Shown one piece after another: positions 1-8,725 of a stretch of DNA of 64,000 nt. The position numbers and the translations under genes were made by a program. The notes below the pieces were generated by a model that searched no databases, was not told the origin of the DNA, and worked only from the letters and a program-made list of their open reading frames with translations. The stretch comes from a bacterium. Lineage in GTDB: Bacteria > Cyanobacteriota > Vampirovibrionia > Gastranaerophilales > Gastranaerophilaceae. Position 1 is the first letter of the stretch, and each line of letters opens with the position of its first letter. Where the stretch lies: contig JAFYQF010000012.1 in assembly GCA_017559905.1 (NCBI GenBank), forward strand, positions 248,001 to 312,000, read 5' to 3'.

Positions 1-190
1 AAACAAGAGTTTCAGGCAAAAAAATTGAGTTTTGTTAAGCGGTTATAAAAATTAATAATAATTCCAATAAATAAATGATTTATATTATGAAAAATGTGCT
101 AATGTGAAAGTAGGGCAAGCCCTAAACTTCTTGACTTGAAAGCTCAAACTGAAAATTTGTTAAAACTTTTGAGGAAGGAGGTGATGTCGG

Positions 191-265
191 ATGATTTTCG
201 CAGTAAGCGAAAAAGCACTATTCTTATTATTGCTAATAATCATAGTGCTTAAATTCCTAAATTAG
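191..265 (+). CDS. 24-aa hydrophobic peptide, type I toxin-like
   Basis: Short ORF with an unusually strong Shine-Dalgarno: AAGGAGGTGAT at 175-185 is a near-perfect match to the 16S 3' end and sits six bases before the ATG. The peptide starts MIFAVSEK, then is almost purely Leu/Ile/Val over about 12 residues and ends KFLN, so it would span a membrane. The mRNA is heavily structured: TTTTCGC/GCGAAAA (195-201/207-213), AAGCACTAT/ATAGTGCTT (213-221/242-250) enclosing TTATTA/TAATAA, and a palindrome TAGGGCAAGCCCTA near 110-123. A strong SD, small membrane peptide and folded mRNA are typical of holin-like or type I toxins. No family is firmly recognised, no antisense antitoxin promoter was identified, and the reading frame could be incidental to a structured RNA. 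Confidence 0.5.
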   Translation: MIFAVSEKALFLLLLIIIVLKFLN

Positions 266-301
266 GGGCTTTTAAAGAGGATGTTAGCGCATCCTCGCCC
301 T
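264..301 (+). terminator. Stem-loop after the small hydrophobic ORF
   Basis: GAGGATG (277-283) pairs with CATCCTC (290-296), flanked by AGGGGC/GCCCT that can extend the stem. An AT-rich run follows, but no clean U-tract directly abuts the stem, so terminator function is likely rather than certain. Confidence 0.5.
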
Positions 302-373
302 TATATTTTTATTATAACCTTTTTTTTGCAGATTTCAAGTAATCTTTGAGATTATTAAAAAATGTGTTAATTT

Positions 374-402
374 TTGTTTTTTCTTTTGTTTTGGAATATA
401 AT
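374..402 (+). promoter_or_regulatory. alr promoter, leaderless geometry
   Basis: TTGTTT (374-379), 17-bp spacer, TATAAT (397-402). Six bases then separate the -10 box from the ATG at 409, so transcription should begin at the A of the start codon. There is no Shine-Dalgarno. This decides the start at 409 rather than at the upstream in-frame codon 346. Confidence 0.7.
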
Positions 403-408
403 TCGGGT

Positions 409-1530
409 ATGAAAAATGTTAGACAGGCAAAGGTTAATATTCATAGGGATTCGTGGGTTGAGGTCAATATTGAGAACTTGGCTCATAATGCAAAGGAAAT
501 TAGAAAAAATGTTTTCACTGATACAAAGTTGTTAGCTGTTGTAAAAGCGGATTCTTATGGACACGGGTCTGTTATGCTTGCGCCGACATTGTTAGCATCA
601 GGATTTGATATGTTGGGAGTTGCATCTATTGATGAGGGAGTTGATTTAAGGAATGCAAAAATAACTTCTGAAATCCTTGTGTTAGGAGCAGTTCCTGTTT
701 GGGCTGTTGAAAGTGCAGTTGGTGCAGATTTGACGATTTCTATTTTCTCAAAGGAACACTTACAAGCTTGCGAAAACGCTTACAAGCGCACCGGAATAAA
801 GCCTAAAGTTCACATCAAGCTTGATACTGGAATGAATAGAATTGGTGTTAGAATTGAAGATGCGGTTGAGTTTATAAAGACTGCGCAAAAGGCAAAATAT
901 TTGAATTTGCAAGGTGTATTTACCCATTTTGCAAATGCTGAAAATAGAGAAAAAACTCAACTTCAAATTGATAAGTGGAATGAAATTCTTTCGCAAGTTG
1001 ATACAACTGGTTTGTTGTTGCATATTCAAAATACAGTAGGGACAATGTGTTATGATGTGCCAAAATCAAATATGCGCAGAGTTGGCATTGCGTTGTACGG
1101 ATTATGGACAGATATGCCTGATGAAAAAGGGTTTAGACCTGAATTGAAACCTGTTATGTCTTTGAAAGGTCGGATTGTAAACATTCACACTGCCAAAACT
1201 GGTGAGGGTGTAAGTTACGGCCATACTTTCAAGCCTCAAGCTGAACGTGTTATTGCAACAATCCCAATAGGTTATGCAGATGGAGTTTCAAGAGGGCTTT
1301 CTAATAAAATAAATGCGACTTTAAATGGCAAACAAGTTCCTCAAGTCGGAAATATCACAATGGATCAGATGATGTTTGATATAACTGGGGTTGAGGCACA
1401 AGTCGGAGATGTAATTACTTTGTTAGATGAAAACAATACTATTGACAATTGGGCGAAAATTTTAGGGACTATTAACTACGAATTAACTTGTAGATTAAAA
1501 GTTCGTTTACCAAGAGTTTATACGAGGTAA
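409..1530 (+). CDS. alr: Alanine racemase
   Basis: PLP-dependent racemase that makes D-alanine for peptidoglycan in the cytoplasm. The 373-aa protein carries the PLP-lysine motif VVKADSYGHG (Lys near residue 46) at the start of the TIM barrel. It has RVGIALYGLW, the catalytic tyrosine motif GVSYGHTF near residue 270, IPIGYADGVSRG and the C-terminal substrate motif MDQMMFDIT. Length is normal for the family. An in-frame start at 346 exists, but it would add 21 residues unlike the family N-terminus and lies upstream of the TATAAT box; 409 is preferred. The mRNA is predicted leaderless. It fits with murJ and spoIID nearby as cell-wall genes, though they are not in one operon. Confidence 0.93.
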   Translation: MKNVRQAKVNIHRDSWVEVNIENLAHNAKEIRKNVFTDTKLLAVVKADSYGHGSVMLAPTLLASGFDMLGVASIDEGVDLRNAKITSEILVLGAVPVWAVESAVGADLTISIFSKEHLQACENAYKRTGIKPKVHIKLDTGMNRIGVRIEDAVEFIKTAQKAKYLNLQGVFTHFANAENREKTQLQIDKWNEILSQVDTTGLLLHIQNTVGTMCYDVPKSNMRRVGIALYGLWTDMPDEKGFRPELKPVMSLKGRIVNIHTAKTGEGVSYGHTFKPQAERVIATIPIGYADGVSRGLSNKINATLNGKQVPQVGNITMDQMMFDITGVEAQVGDVITLLDENNTIDNWAKILGTINYELTCRLKVRLPRVYTR

Positions 1531-1540
1531 TTATGATTTC

Positions 1541-1571
1541 TCGCCCCTTGAGGGAGAGGGTTAGTGTGAGG
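1541..1571. repeat. Palindromic intergenic repeat (CCCTT/AAGGG-type)
   Basis: The 46 bp between alr and the next gene hold CGCCCCTTGAGGGAGAGGG followed by TTAGTGTGAGGG. The CCCTT-GAGGGAGAGGGTTAG pattern is familiar from dispersed intergenic repeats in many unrelated bacteria. Only one copy is seen here. Its GTGAGGG end also serves as the ribosome binding site of the downstream gene. Confidence 0.45.
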
Positions 1572-1576
1572 GTATT

Positions 1577-2812
1577 ATGGAAACATTTGATATAGGAATA
1601 ATAGGAGCAGGTCCTGCAGGTTATACAGCAGCTTTTCAGGCAAGAAAATTAGGCAAAAGTGTTGTTCTTTTTGAAAAAGATTTTGTTGGTGGTGTGTGCT
1701 TAAATCGTGGGTGTATTCCAACAAAAACGATTTTGCATTCTGCAGAACTTTTTGAAGAAATGAAATTAAGTGAAGAATTAGGACTTGTTGTTTCTGATAT
1801 CTCTGTGGATTTTGCAAAAGTGATTGAGCGAAAGAATAAAGTTGTTGAAAAATTACGCAAAGGGCTTGAATTGGGCTTAAAAAGTGCAAAAGTTACGGTT
1901 GTGAACGAATTTGCTGAAATTGTTGATGCAAAAACAATTAAGGCGGGTGAAAATATTTATTCTTGTTCAGAAATAATTTGTGCTATAGGCTCTGAACCTG
2001 CTATTCCACCTTGTTTCAAGTTTGACGGTGAATTCGTATTGAATTCTGACGATATTTTAAATTTGGAAACTTTGCCAAAATCGGTTGTTATAGCGGGTTC
2101 AGGTGCTATTGGTTGTGAGTGGGCAAGGATTTTTTCAGCTTTCGGGGTTGAAGTTGTTGTGGTTGAGTTAGCAGAACATCTTTTGCCGTTGGCTGATATT
2201 GAAGTCTCAAAAAGAGTTGAGCGAATTTTCAAGTCTAAAAAAATAAAATTCTATACAAAAACTTTTGTGGAAAAAATTGAAAATGGTGCTGTAATACTTT
2301 CAAATGGTGAAGTTTTAAATCCTGATTTTATTCTAATGGCAACAGGTAGAAAACCTAGAATGCATGAAAAAATTGAGGGTGTTAGATATATTGGAGATGT
2401 GGCAGGTTCAATTCAGTTGGCGCATTTTGCGATAAAAGAGGCATTTGAACATGTTGCAGAAATAAATTTTGAAAAAGATTTGGTGCCTGCTGTGATTTAT
2501 GGATGTCCTGAAATTGCTTGGGTTGGTAAGCGTGAGCAGGATTTGGAAGTTGGAACTTTTGAAAAATCAACTCATTTGATTTCAGCGCTTGGAAAATCTC
2601 ACTGCGACAATTGTACGGAAGGTTTTATTAAAATTCTTTCTCAAGATGGTTTAGTTGTTGGTGCGCATATTGTTTCAAAAGAAGCGTCATCTTTAATTCA
2701 ACAACTTACTATCGCAATTCAAAACAAAATTCCTGTTGAAAAATTAAAAGAGGTTTGTTTTGCACATCCGACTTATTCAGAGGGAATTTTTGATTGCATT
2801 TGTAATTTATAA
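1577..2812 (+). CDS. Dihydrolipoamide dehydrogenase-like FAD disulfide reductase
   Basis: Class I pyridine nucleotide-disulfide oxidoreductase. The N-terminal FAD fold GIIGAGPAGYTAA is followed by the redox disulfide GGVCLNRGCIPTK (Cys about 41 and 46). An NAD-binding fold GSGAIGCEWARIF and the second FAD motif lie further on, and the C-terminal dimer interface ends AHPTYSEG, close to the HPTxSE active-site motif of lipoamide dehydrogenases. At 411 aa it is shorter than the usual 460-475, with compact central and interface domains. The lipA gene about 0.6 kb downstream supports a lipoyl substrate. Mercuric or other disulfide reductases are less likely because the His-Glu motif is present. RBS GTGAGGG precedes the ATG. 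Confidence 0.82.
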   Translation: METFDIGIIGAGPAGYTAAFQARKLGKSVVLFEKDFVGGVCLNRGCIPTKTILHSAELFEEMKLSEELGLVVSDISVDFAKVIERKNKVVEKLRKGLELGLKSAKVTVVNEFAEIVDAKTIKAGENIYSCSEIICAIGSEPAIPPCFKFDGEFVLNSDDILNLETLPKSVVIAGSGAIGCEWARIFSAFGVEVVVVELAEHLLPLADIEVSKRVERIFKSKKIKFYTKTFVEKIENGAVILSNGEVLNPDFILMATGRKPRMHEKIEGVRYIGDVAGSIQLAHFAIKEAFEHVAEINFEKDLVPAVIYGCPEIAWVGKREQDLEVGTFEKSTHLISALGKSHCDNCTEGFIKILSQDGLVVGAHIVSKEASSLIQQLTIAIQNKIPVEKLKEVCFAHPTYSEGIFDCICNL

Positions 2813-2831
2813 ATAAAAATTTTTGCACGAC

Positions 2832-2883
2832 AAAAGAGCGGACTGATTTTGTTTTTAAAAACTCTCTCAATCCGCTCTTTTTA
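2832..2883. terminator. Bidirectional terminator
   Basis: AAAAGAGCGGA (from 2832) and TCCGCTCTTTT form a long stem between the converging lpd-like gene and the minus-strand gene. A-rich and T-rich flanks allow termination in both directions. Confidence 0.85.
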
Positions 2884-2901
2884 AATTTTATAATTTACAG
2901 T

Positions 2902-3345
2902 TTAGTTGGTGTAACCTTGTCCAAAACCTTTGCTTTTGAAACCTGTACCACCGAAGTTGTAGTATGTTTCGCTAGGGTTTTTGTTCCAACGCCAGCTACC
3001 TGTTCTTTTTTTACCAACTTTTGTTTCTGAAGAAGTTGTTTCTTCTTGAACGTATCCGCCTGATGATTTAGCGATATCTTCTGCTAATTCTCCACCGTTT
3101 GCGCGCATAATTTTTCTTGCTTCCGCAGGGTCAGGCAAGTTATTAAGAGCGTTAGGGTTTTGACCTTTGTTACCAACGTTTGGTACGTAAAGGTTTTGAG
3201 AATCCCAGCCGTTACGGTCTTCATAGTATTTGTCAGTTTCGCCAACTGAAAGTGGGCTAGAAGTTCTTCTGTAATTGTGTCCAGCCGCAAATACTGCAGT
3301 TCCTGTAAATCCTATTAAAAGTAATACTAAAAATAATTTTTTCAT
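2902..3345 (-). CDS. Secreted hypothetical protein
   Basis: 147-aa protein with a clear Sec signal peptide (MKKLFLVLLLIGFTGTAVFA, cleavage after AFA or AAG). The mature part is polar, Gly/Asn/Ser-rich and probably disordered. It contains an alpha-helical patch (DPAEARKIMRANGGELAED) and a C-terminus rich in Trp, Tyr and Gly (SWRWNKN, YYNFGGTGFKSKGF). AAGGAG lies seven bases upstream of the ATG. It is divergently oriented from lipA. No family recognised; an exported structural or envelope-associated protein is the most that can be inferred. Confidence 0.75.
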   Translation of the reverse strand: MKKLFLVLLLIGFTGTAVFAAGHNYRRTSSPLSVGETDKYYEDRNGWDSQNLYVPNVGNKGQNPNALNNLPDPAEARKIMRANGGELAEDIAKSSGGYVQEETTSSETKVGKKRTGSWRWNKNPSETYYNFGGTGFKSKGFGQGYTN

Positions 3346-3403
3346 TAATTATCTCCTTACACTTTTTATTATATAATATAAACAAAAAAAAAGGAAGTAG
3401 CAT

Positions 3404-4246
3404 ATGCAAAAAAGATTGCCTGAATATTTGAAAAGACCGATTATTGATACTGAAAAAACAAGAAATGTAAGAAGAATTTTGAAAGCAAATTGTTTGAATA
3501 CGGTTTGCGAAAATGCAAGATGTCCGAATAAAAATGAGTGCTATACAAAGAATACAGCCACTTTTTTGATTATGGGGAATGTTTGTACTCGCAATTGTCG
3601 TTACTGCAATATTGGGTGTGAAAAACCTGAACCGTTAGATGTTAATGAACCTTTACATATTGCACAAGCAGTTAGAGATTTGGGTCTAAAATATTCAGTT
3701 ATAACTTCTGTAACAAGAGATGATTTGGCTGATGGTGGAGCTGAACATTTTGCAAATTGTATATATGAAATCCGCAAGCTATCTTCTGATGTAAAAATAG
3801 AAATTTTAACACCTGATTTTAGAGGGAATAAAGAGTCGTTGGATGTTATTATAAAATCTCATCCAGAAGTTTTTAATCATAATATTGAAACTGTGAAAAG
3901 CTTATTCAAAACTGCACGTCCTCAAGGTAATTATGATTGTTCAATTGAAGTTTTAAAATACATAAAAGAAAACAGCGATATTATTACAAAATCAGGTTTG
4001 ATGGTTGGTTTGGGTGAAACTATTGAACAAGTTGAAGAAACTTTAATTGATTTGAAGAATGCTGGTGTTGATATCGTGACGATAGGTCAATATATTCAAC
4101 CGTCAAAATTGCATTTGGAAGTCGCAAAATATTATACACCTGAAGAATTTGATGAATTAGACAAACTTGCCCAAAACATAGGCTTCAAACATCGTCAAAT
4201 AGGACCTCTTGTGAGAAGTTCATACAGAGCTGCCGAGTTAGTTTAA
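3404..4246 (+). CDS. lipA: Lipoyl synthase
   Basis: Radical SAM enzyme that inserts two sulfurs into octanoyl groups on lipoyl domains. The auxiliary 4Fe-4S cluster ligands are CENARCPNKNEC (C35, C40, C46), the radical SAM motif is CTRNCRYC, and the C-terminal serine motif VRSSY that completes the auxiliary cluster is present. 280 aa is a normal length. RBS AAGGAAG precedes the ATG, and a TATAAT lies in the divergent gap shared with the minus-strand secreted protein. A lipoamide dehydrogenase-like gene is close by; lipB and the dehydrogenase complexes are not in the window. Confidence 0.95.
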   Translation: MQKRLPEYLKRPIIDTEKTRNVRRILKANCLNTVCENARCPNKNECYTKNTATFLIMGNVCTRNCRYCNIGCEKPEPLDVNEPLHIAQAVRDLGLKYSVITSVTRDDLADGGAEHFANCIYEIRKLSSDVKIEILTPDFRGNKESLDVIIKSHPEVFNHNIETVKSLFKTARPQGNYDCSIEVLKYIKENSDIITKSGLMVGLGETIEQVEETLIDLKNAGVDIVTIGQYIQPSKLHLEVAKYYTPEEFDELDKLAQNIGFKHRQIGPLVRSSYRAAELV

Positions 4247-4361
4247 GTATCAATTACTTCTGTAAAATCTGCGTTAATTTTTAGTAATATTTTCCTTGTC
4301 GTGAATTTTTTTTCATGATACATTTTCACTTGTATTAGAAAACAAGTAAAAAGAGGTATAT

Positions 4362-5021
4362 ATGCAAGCTCGAAGAGCAGCCAGAGAATTGGCTTTTATA
4401 TTATTTTCACAATTTGATAAAAAAATTACAAATTACTCCAAATCTGATTTAGAAGATATTATTCTAAAATCAGTTAGAATTTTGACAAGTAATGCAAGTG
4501 ATGAATTAAAACTTGCAGTTGGTTCATTGATTGCTATGCGTGGTGAAATTGAAGATTACGAAGCAAACCACGAAACTAATTTGAATAGACCAATCGGAGT
4601 CGCTAATGTTCCTGTTCCGATGGTTATGTCTGCAGAAATGTCTGGTAGAATTAATGAAATGATTGAAATCGCAGACAAGGCGCTTATGGCATTGGAAATC
4701 GCAGAGTTTACAACACTTGATTCTCAAAATGAGGTTAAGGGTTATGCGGTTGATATCGCTGAAGCATTTCAAAAAAATCATGCAGAAATTGATGATATTA
4801 TTCAAAAACACGCTAAAAACTGGGATTTACAACGCCTTGTAAAAATGGATAAAGACATTTTAAGAATTGCTATTTCTGAACTTTTATTCATCAAAGATGC
4901 CCCAATGAAAGTTGTTGTTGATGAAGCTTTGGAATTAGCTAAAAAATATTCAACTGATGATAGTTCATCTTTCATCAATGGTATTCTTGCAAAAGTTATT
5001 GTTGAATATGGTTTGAATTAA
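4362..5021 (+). CDS. nusB: Transcription antitermination factor NusB
   Basis: RNA-binding factor that works with NusE/S10 in rRNA antitermination. The N-terminus QARRAARELAFILFSQFD matches the NusB R-R-x-ARE-A-x-x-x-L-Y pattern. The C-terminal half (LVKMDKDILRIAISELLF, then VVDEALELAKKYS) is the classic NusB helical core. At 219 aa it exceeds the usual 130-150, with an insertion in the middle; cyanobacterial NusB proteins are similarly long. RBS is AAGAGG. A small hairpin ACTTGT/ACAAGT lies just upstream. It is followed by ftsY. Confidence 0.9.
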   Translation: MQARRAARELAFILFSQFDKKITNYSKSDLEDIILKSVRILTSNASDELKLAVGSLIAMRGEIEDYEANHETNLNRPIGVANVPVPMVMSAEMSGRINEMIEIADKALMALEIAEFTTLDSQNEVKGYAVDIAEAFQKNHAEIDDIIQKHAKNWDLQRLVKMDKDILRIAISELLFIKDAPMKVVVDEALELAKKYSTDDSSSFINGILAKVIVEYGLN

Positions 5022-5027
5022 TAAATA

Positions 5028-5092
5028 ATTGTAGCCTTTTGTCGTGTCGCAACTTGGGTTGTAGATTTCCGATGAGGGGCTATAATTTTTTA
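5028..5092 (+). other. Structured ~60-nt element between nusB and ftsY
   Basis: ATTGTAGCC at the left end can pair with GGGCTATAAT at the right, followed by a T-run. Inside are smaller stems such as CAAC-TTGG-GTTG. It may simply be the nusB terminator with a large apical domain, or a folded leader for ftsY. I do not recognise a known riboswitch class. Confidence 0.4.
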
Positions 5093-5123
5093 TAAAGGGA
5101 TATTAAAAATAAGGGTATAAGTT

Positions 5124-6038
5124 ATGTTCAAGTTTTTTTCTGACAAGTTTAATGATTTTAAGCAAACCGTTTCAAATACGGCGCAAGCTCTCGTTGGTAA
5201 CGTAGTTGATACGGTTTCTGATGAAGAAGAATTTTCAGATTTTGTGCTTGATGATATGGAAGATTTGTTAATCAGCGCAGATTTGGGTGTAAATTATGCC
5301 GCTGAATTGGTTGATAAATTGCGTTCGCAAGACACGATAAAACCTTCCCAAGTAAAAGATTATTTGAAAAAAGAATTTTTGAAAACCTTGCAAGACGCAG
5401 GAGATACTAACCTTTATTACAAAGATAATGAGCTAAATATATATTTTATAACTGGCGTTAATGGTGTTGGCAAAACTACTCTGATTGGTAAATTGGCATA
5501 TAAGTTCAAATCAGAGGGTAAAAGAGTTTTGATTGCAGCAGGTGATACCTTCCGTGCGGCGGCAGAAGAACAGCTCGATATTTGGTCAAAACGTGCAGGT
5601 GCTGATATTGTTAGGCGTGACAAAGCTGATCCAGCTTCTGTTGTTTATGAGGCTATTCAAAAAGCTAAAAATGAAAATTATGATGTTATTTTAGTTGATA
5701 CTGCAGGACGTTTGCAAAATAAGTTTAATCTTATGGAAGAATTGGCTAAAATAAAATCTGTAATTGATAAAAATGCTCCTGAATATTTGAGAGAAACTTT
5801 GCTTGTTCTTGATGCAAATACAGGGCAAAATGGTCTGCAACAGGCAAAAGTGTTTACTGAAGCTGTTAATTTGACATCAGTAGCATTGACCAAGTTGGAT
5901 GGTTCAGCTAAAGGCGCAATAGTTCTTGCGGTGGCTAAAGATTTGAAACTACCTGTAAAATTAATAGGCGTTGGTGAAAATATGGAAGATTTGAAGAGTT
6001 TTGATTCTGAAGAATTTATAAATGCTTTGTTTGAGTAG
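5124..6038 (+). CDS. ftsY: Signal recognition particle receptor FtsY
   Basis: SRP GTPase receptor that docks ribosome-SRP complexes at the membrane for co-translational insertion. 304 aa in the NG-only form: an N-domain helical bundle (about 1-95), P-loop GVNGVGKTT near 111, DTFRAAAEEQL, DTAGRLQNK, TKLDGSAKG and the closing motif GVGENMEDLKSF. The acidic A-domain of enterobacterial FtsY is absent, as in many Gram-positives and Cyanobacteria. The RBS is in AAGGGTATAAGTT before the ATG. Short gap to the M14 gene, probably cotranscribed. Confidence 0.95.
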   Translation: MFKFFSDKFNDFKQTVSNTAQALVGNVVDTVSDEEEFSDFVLDDMEDLLISADLGVNYAAELVDKLRSQDTIKPSQVKDYLKKEFLKTLQDAGDTNLYYKDNELNIYFITGVNGVGKTTLIGKLAYKFKSEGKRVLIAAGDTFRAAAEEQLDIWSKRAGADIVRRDKADPASVVYEAIQKAKNENYDVILVDTAGRLQNKFNLMEELAKIKSVIDKNAPEYLRETLLVLDANTGQNGLQQAKVFTEAVNLTSVALTKLDGSAKGAIVLAVAKDLKLPVKLIGVGENMEDLKSFDSEEFINALFE

Positions 6039-6057
6039 TGACTTTTTGAGAGGGTTT

Positions 6058-6687
6058 ATGCAAGTTTTAAAATGTGAAAAAACAATTTTAGGTAATGAAA
6101 TTCAGTTGATAGGTTTTGAAAATTGTAAAAATCCTACTTTGATTATCGGTGTGTTTCACGGTGATGAGCCTCAAGGTAAATTTCTTATTGAAGAATATTT
6201 GAAGGATAACTCAAGGGTTGAAGAACCGTCAAATGTTATTTTTATCCCTTGTCTAAACCCTGATGGTATGCAAAATGGAACACGAACAAACGCTAATGGA
6301 GTTGATTTGAATAGAAACTTTCCGACACAAAATTGGGAATTAACTGAAAAAAATGAGTTTTTTGGTGGCGAAACTCCCGCAAGCGAAACTGAAACTCGTT
6401 TTGTTGTTGATGTTATTGAAAAATATCAACCGAAAGAAATACTTACTCTACACGCTCCGTTTAAAATTGTAAATTATGATGGAGAAGCTAAAGTTTTGGC
6501 TGAAAAGATTTCCGCTATTATAAATTACCCAGTGGAAAGTAGTATTGGTTATCCTACCCCAGGGAGTTTTGGAACGTATTCAGGGATTGAAAAAAATATC
6601 CCAACAATAACACTAGAGCTTGATGAGGTCTGTCCTGTAGAGGATTTGATTAAGCCTGTTCATAAGATATTTGATTTATTTATGTAA
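6058..6687 (+). CDS. M14-family zinc carboxypeptidase/amidase (MpaA-like)
   Basis: 209-aa zinc hydrolase. The zinc ligands are HGDE in GVFHGDEPQGK and the later His in TLHAP. The substrate-binding block NPDGMQNGTRTN-ANGVDLNRNFP and the catalytic Glu region TITLELDE are all present. The PDG-RTNANGVDLNRNFP block resembles MpaA, the murein-peptide amidase that releases diaminopimelate during wall recycling; that specificity is inferred. There is no signal peptide, so it is cytoplasmic. The start at 6058 is supported by GAGAGGG; an upstream in-frame codon at 6022 lies inside ftsY. Confidence 0.82.
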   Translation: MQVLKCEKTILGNEIQLIGFENCKNPTLIIGVFHGDEPQGKFLIEEYLKDNSRVEEPSNVIFIPCLNPDGMQNGTRTNANGVDLNRNFPTQNWELTEKNEFFGGETPASETETRFVVDVIEKYQPKEILTLHAPFKIVNYDGEAKVLAEKISAIINYPVESSIGYPTPGSFGTYSGIEKNIPTITLELDEVCPVEDLIKPVHKIFDLFM

Positions 6688-6773
6688 CGAAATTGTAATA
6701 TTGGCGCAATTTAGTATATAAAAAATACTTAATAGATATATACGAAGTGTACTAAATCTATGGAGATATTTTT

Positions 6774-7268
6774 ATGACTTTAGAGATTAATGCTTTGAAC
6801 GGAGTGCAATCAGCGTCTTATGTTGCTAGTGCTGGTGCTTCTGAACAAAATATAGATATCAATTTCCCTCAAGGTCCTGATGAAAACTATTTTAGAGCGA
6901 AAATTACTCGAGAAAATGTTTCTAATAATGTTTATGCAAACAAATCTAATATGAAATTGGTAGAGCCATTCTTGTTAGGAAAAGACCATGTTGTAATTGC
7001 AGGTGACGGCAAAATGACGTTGGGTCAATTAAGAGCAAAATATGGTATTCCACCTAAAATTTTGAGCCAATTTAATGGCGCATCTCTAAAAGATTCTGAT
7101 GTTGTAAAAGATATTAAAGTCCCATTAGAGGGTATAGGATGGTATGAGTTAGAAGTCCTAAACGAGGCAGAAGCTGCCGACTATAGAGGTCAAAGGGCTG
7201 CTGGTGATCCTTATGCTGGTTATGATAGAGCAATTACAAATGAAGAAATAAAAAGACTATTAAAGTAA
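6774..7268 (+). CDS. LysM-like domain protein
   Basis: 164-aa protein without a signal peptide. The N-terminal 60 residues are polar and probably disordered. Residues about 75-130 (TLGQLRAKYGIPPKILSQFN, then a DVVKDIKVPL strand) read as a divergent LysM: a helix pair with the pattern T-L-x-x-L-x-x-K-Y-x-I-x-x-x-x-L-x-x-x-N. LysM domains bind N-acetylglucosamine polymers. RBS GGAGAT, own promoter region and own terminator indicate a monocistronic gene. The export route, if any, is unclear; the LysM assignment is by pattern only. Confidence 0.6.
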   Translation: MTLEINALNGVQSASYVASAGASEQNIDINFPQGPDENYFRAKITRENVSNNVYANKSNMKLVEPFLLGKDHVVIAGDGKMTLGQLRAKYGIPPKILSQFNGASLKDSDVVKDIKVPLEGIGWYELEVLNEAEAADYRGQRAAGDPYAGYDRAITNEEIKRLLK

Positions 7269-7286
7269 ATAAAAAAATAAATTTGG

Positions 7287-7316
7287 AAAGGGATATTTTA
7301 AATATCCCTTTTTTTG
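7287..7316 (+). terminator. Rho-independent terminator
   Basis: AAAGGGATATT pairs with AATATCCCTTT and is followed by a T-run. Confidence 0.9.
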
Positions 7317-7351
7317 TTGTAAACTAATTTGTAACAAGAGGGGAAATTTTT

Positions 7352-8725
7352 ATGAAGTTACACAATTCTTTTACAGGCAAAATCGAAGATTTCAAAACAA
7401 TAGAAGATAACAAAGTTAAGATGTATGTATGTGGACCAACGGTATATGATTATGCGCACTTGGGACACGCAAGATGTTATATTACTTGGGACGTGTTGTA
7501 CAGGTATTTGAAATTTAAAGGATATGACGTTACTTATTGTCGTAATGTTACTGACGTTGATGATAAAATTTTGAAGAAAGCTGAAAAAGAAGGGAAAACT
7601 CCAGAAGAAGTTTCTCAATATTGGTACAAGGCTTTTGCAGAGAGTATGAAATCTTTGAACACTTTGAAACCTGATATTGAACCATTTGCTACTAAAACAT
7701 TGGGCGAAATGATTGCGATTGTTAAAGATTTGATTAACAAAGGTTTTGCTTATGAAGTTGACGGAGATGTTTATTTTAGGGTTAAAAAATTCCCTCAATA
7801 TGGATATCTTTCAAAACAACCGATTGACCAACTAGAAAGTGGAGCAAGAATTGAAGTAGGTGATAAAAAAGAAGATCCACTTGATTTTGCACTGTGGAAG
7901 AAAGATGAAAAGTTTGGCTATAGAAGCCCTTGGGGTATAGGTCGTCCAGGGTGGCACATTGAATGTTCAGCAATGAGTCGTAAGTATTTGGGTAAAACAA
8001 TCGATATCCATGCAGGCGGAGCTGATTTGATTTTCCCACACCACGAAAACGAAATTGCACAATCAGAGTGTGCTAATGGTTGCAAGTTTGTGAACTATTG
8101 GTTGCATAATGGATTTGTAACTATTAACAAAGAAAAAATGTCAAAATCTTTGGGTAATTTCTTGACTATAGATGATTTGTTGAAAAAGTATGATGCAAAT
8201 ACAATCAGATTTTTCATATTGACTAATCATTATAGAATGCCTGTAGAATTTAGTGATGAATCTTTGAATTCGGCAGCGGCTGGCGTTAAGAGAATGTTGA
8301 ATGCAAAACGTGTTCCGATTGATGCAAACTTTGATGTTAAATCAACCGATGCTTACAAAGAATTTGTTGAAGCAATGGATGAAGACTTAAACACATCAAA
8401 AGCTTTGGCTGTTCTTTTTGATTTGGCAAACAAGGCTAATAAGGGTGAAGAAGGTGCGTTTGCAACCTTGTTTACACTGGCGGATGCGTTAGGGTTCAGC
8501 TTTGAAAAAGCAACTTTGTCTGATGAAGAATTGGCTGGAGTTGTTGAGAGAGTTTCTGAAAAATTAGGTGAAAAATTTGCTAACATGGATGAAATTCTTG
8601 CTTACCGTAAACAAGCCAGAGATGCTAAAAATTGGGATGTTGCAGATAAAATCCGTGTAGCATTTGATGCTGAAGGTATTGTTCTTAAAGATTCTAAAGA
8701 AGGTACAACTTGGGAATTAAAATAA
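7352..8725 (+). CDS. cysS: Cysteinyl-tRNA synthetase
   Basis: Class I aminoacyl-tRNA synthetase charging tRNA-Cys. The N-terminus shows [20 protein letters not shown] with the zinc Cys and HIGH-like HLGHA near 37. [10 protein letters not shown] and [10 protein letters not shown] (zinc ligands) follow, and KMSKSLGNF is near residue 262. 457 aa is typical. RBS GAGGGG precedes the ATG. The stop overlaps the proposed TTG start of spoIID by 16 bases, so the two are translationally linked. Confidence 0.97.
   Translation: MKLHNSFTGKIEDFKTIEDNKVKMYVCGPTVYDYAHLGHARCYITWDVLYRYLKFKGYDVTYCRNVTDVDDKILKKAEKEGKTPEEVSQYWYKAFAESMKSLNTLKPDIEPFATKTLGEMIAIVKDLINKGFAYEVDGDVYFRVKKFPQYGYLSKQPIDQLESGARIEVGDKKEDPLDFALWKKDEKFGYRSPWGIGRPGWHIECSAMSRKYLGKTIDIHAGGADLIFPHHENEIAQSECANGCKFVNYWLHNGFVTINKEKMSKSLGNFLTIDDLLKKYDANTIRFFILTNHYRMPVEFSDESLNSAAAGVKRMLNAKRVPIDANFDVKSTDAYKEFVEAMDEDLNTSKALAVLFDLANKANKGEEGAFATLFTLADALGFSFEKATLSDEELAGVVERVSEKLGEKFANMDEILAYRKQARDAKNWDVADKIRVAFDAEGIVLKDSKEGTTWELK

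Noticed and set aside
131-165. TTGACT at 131 as a promoter for the small hydrophobic ORF
   Set aside because: No acceptable -10 at 15-19 bp spacing.
7358-7798. 146-codon frame antisense to cysS
   Set aside because: Lies wholly inside a certain gene, with Phe/Asn/Ile-rich antisense composition and no start signals.
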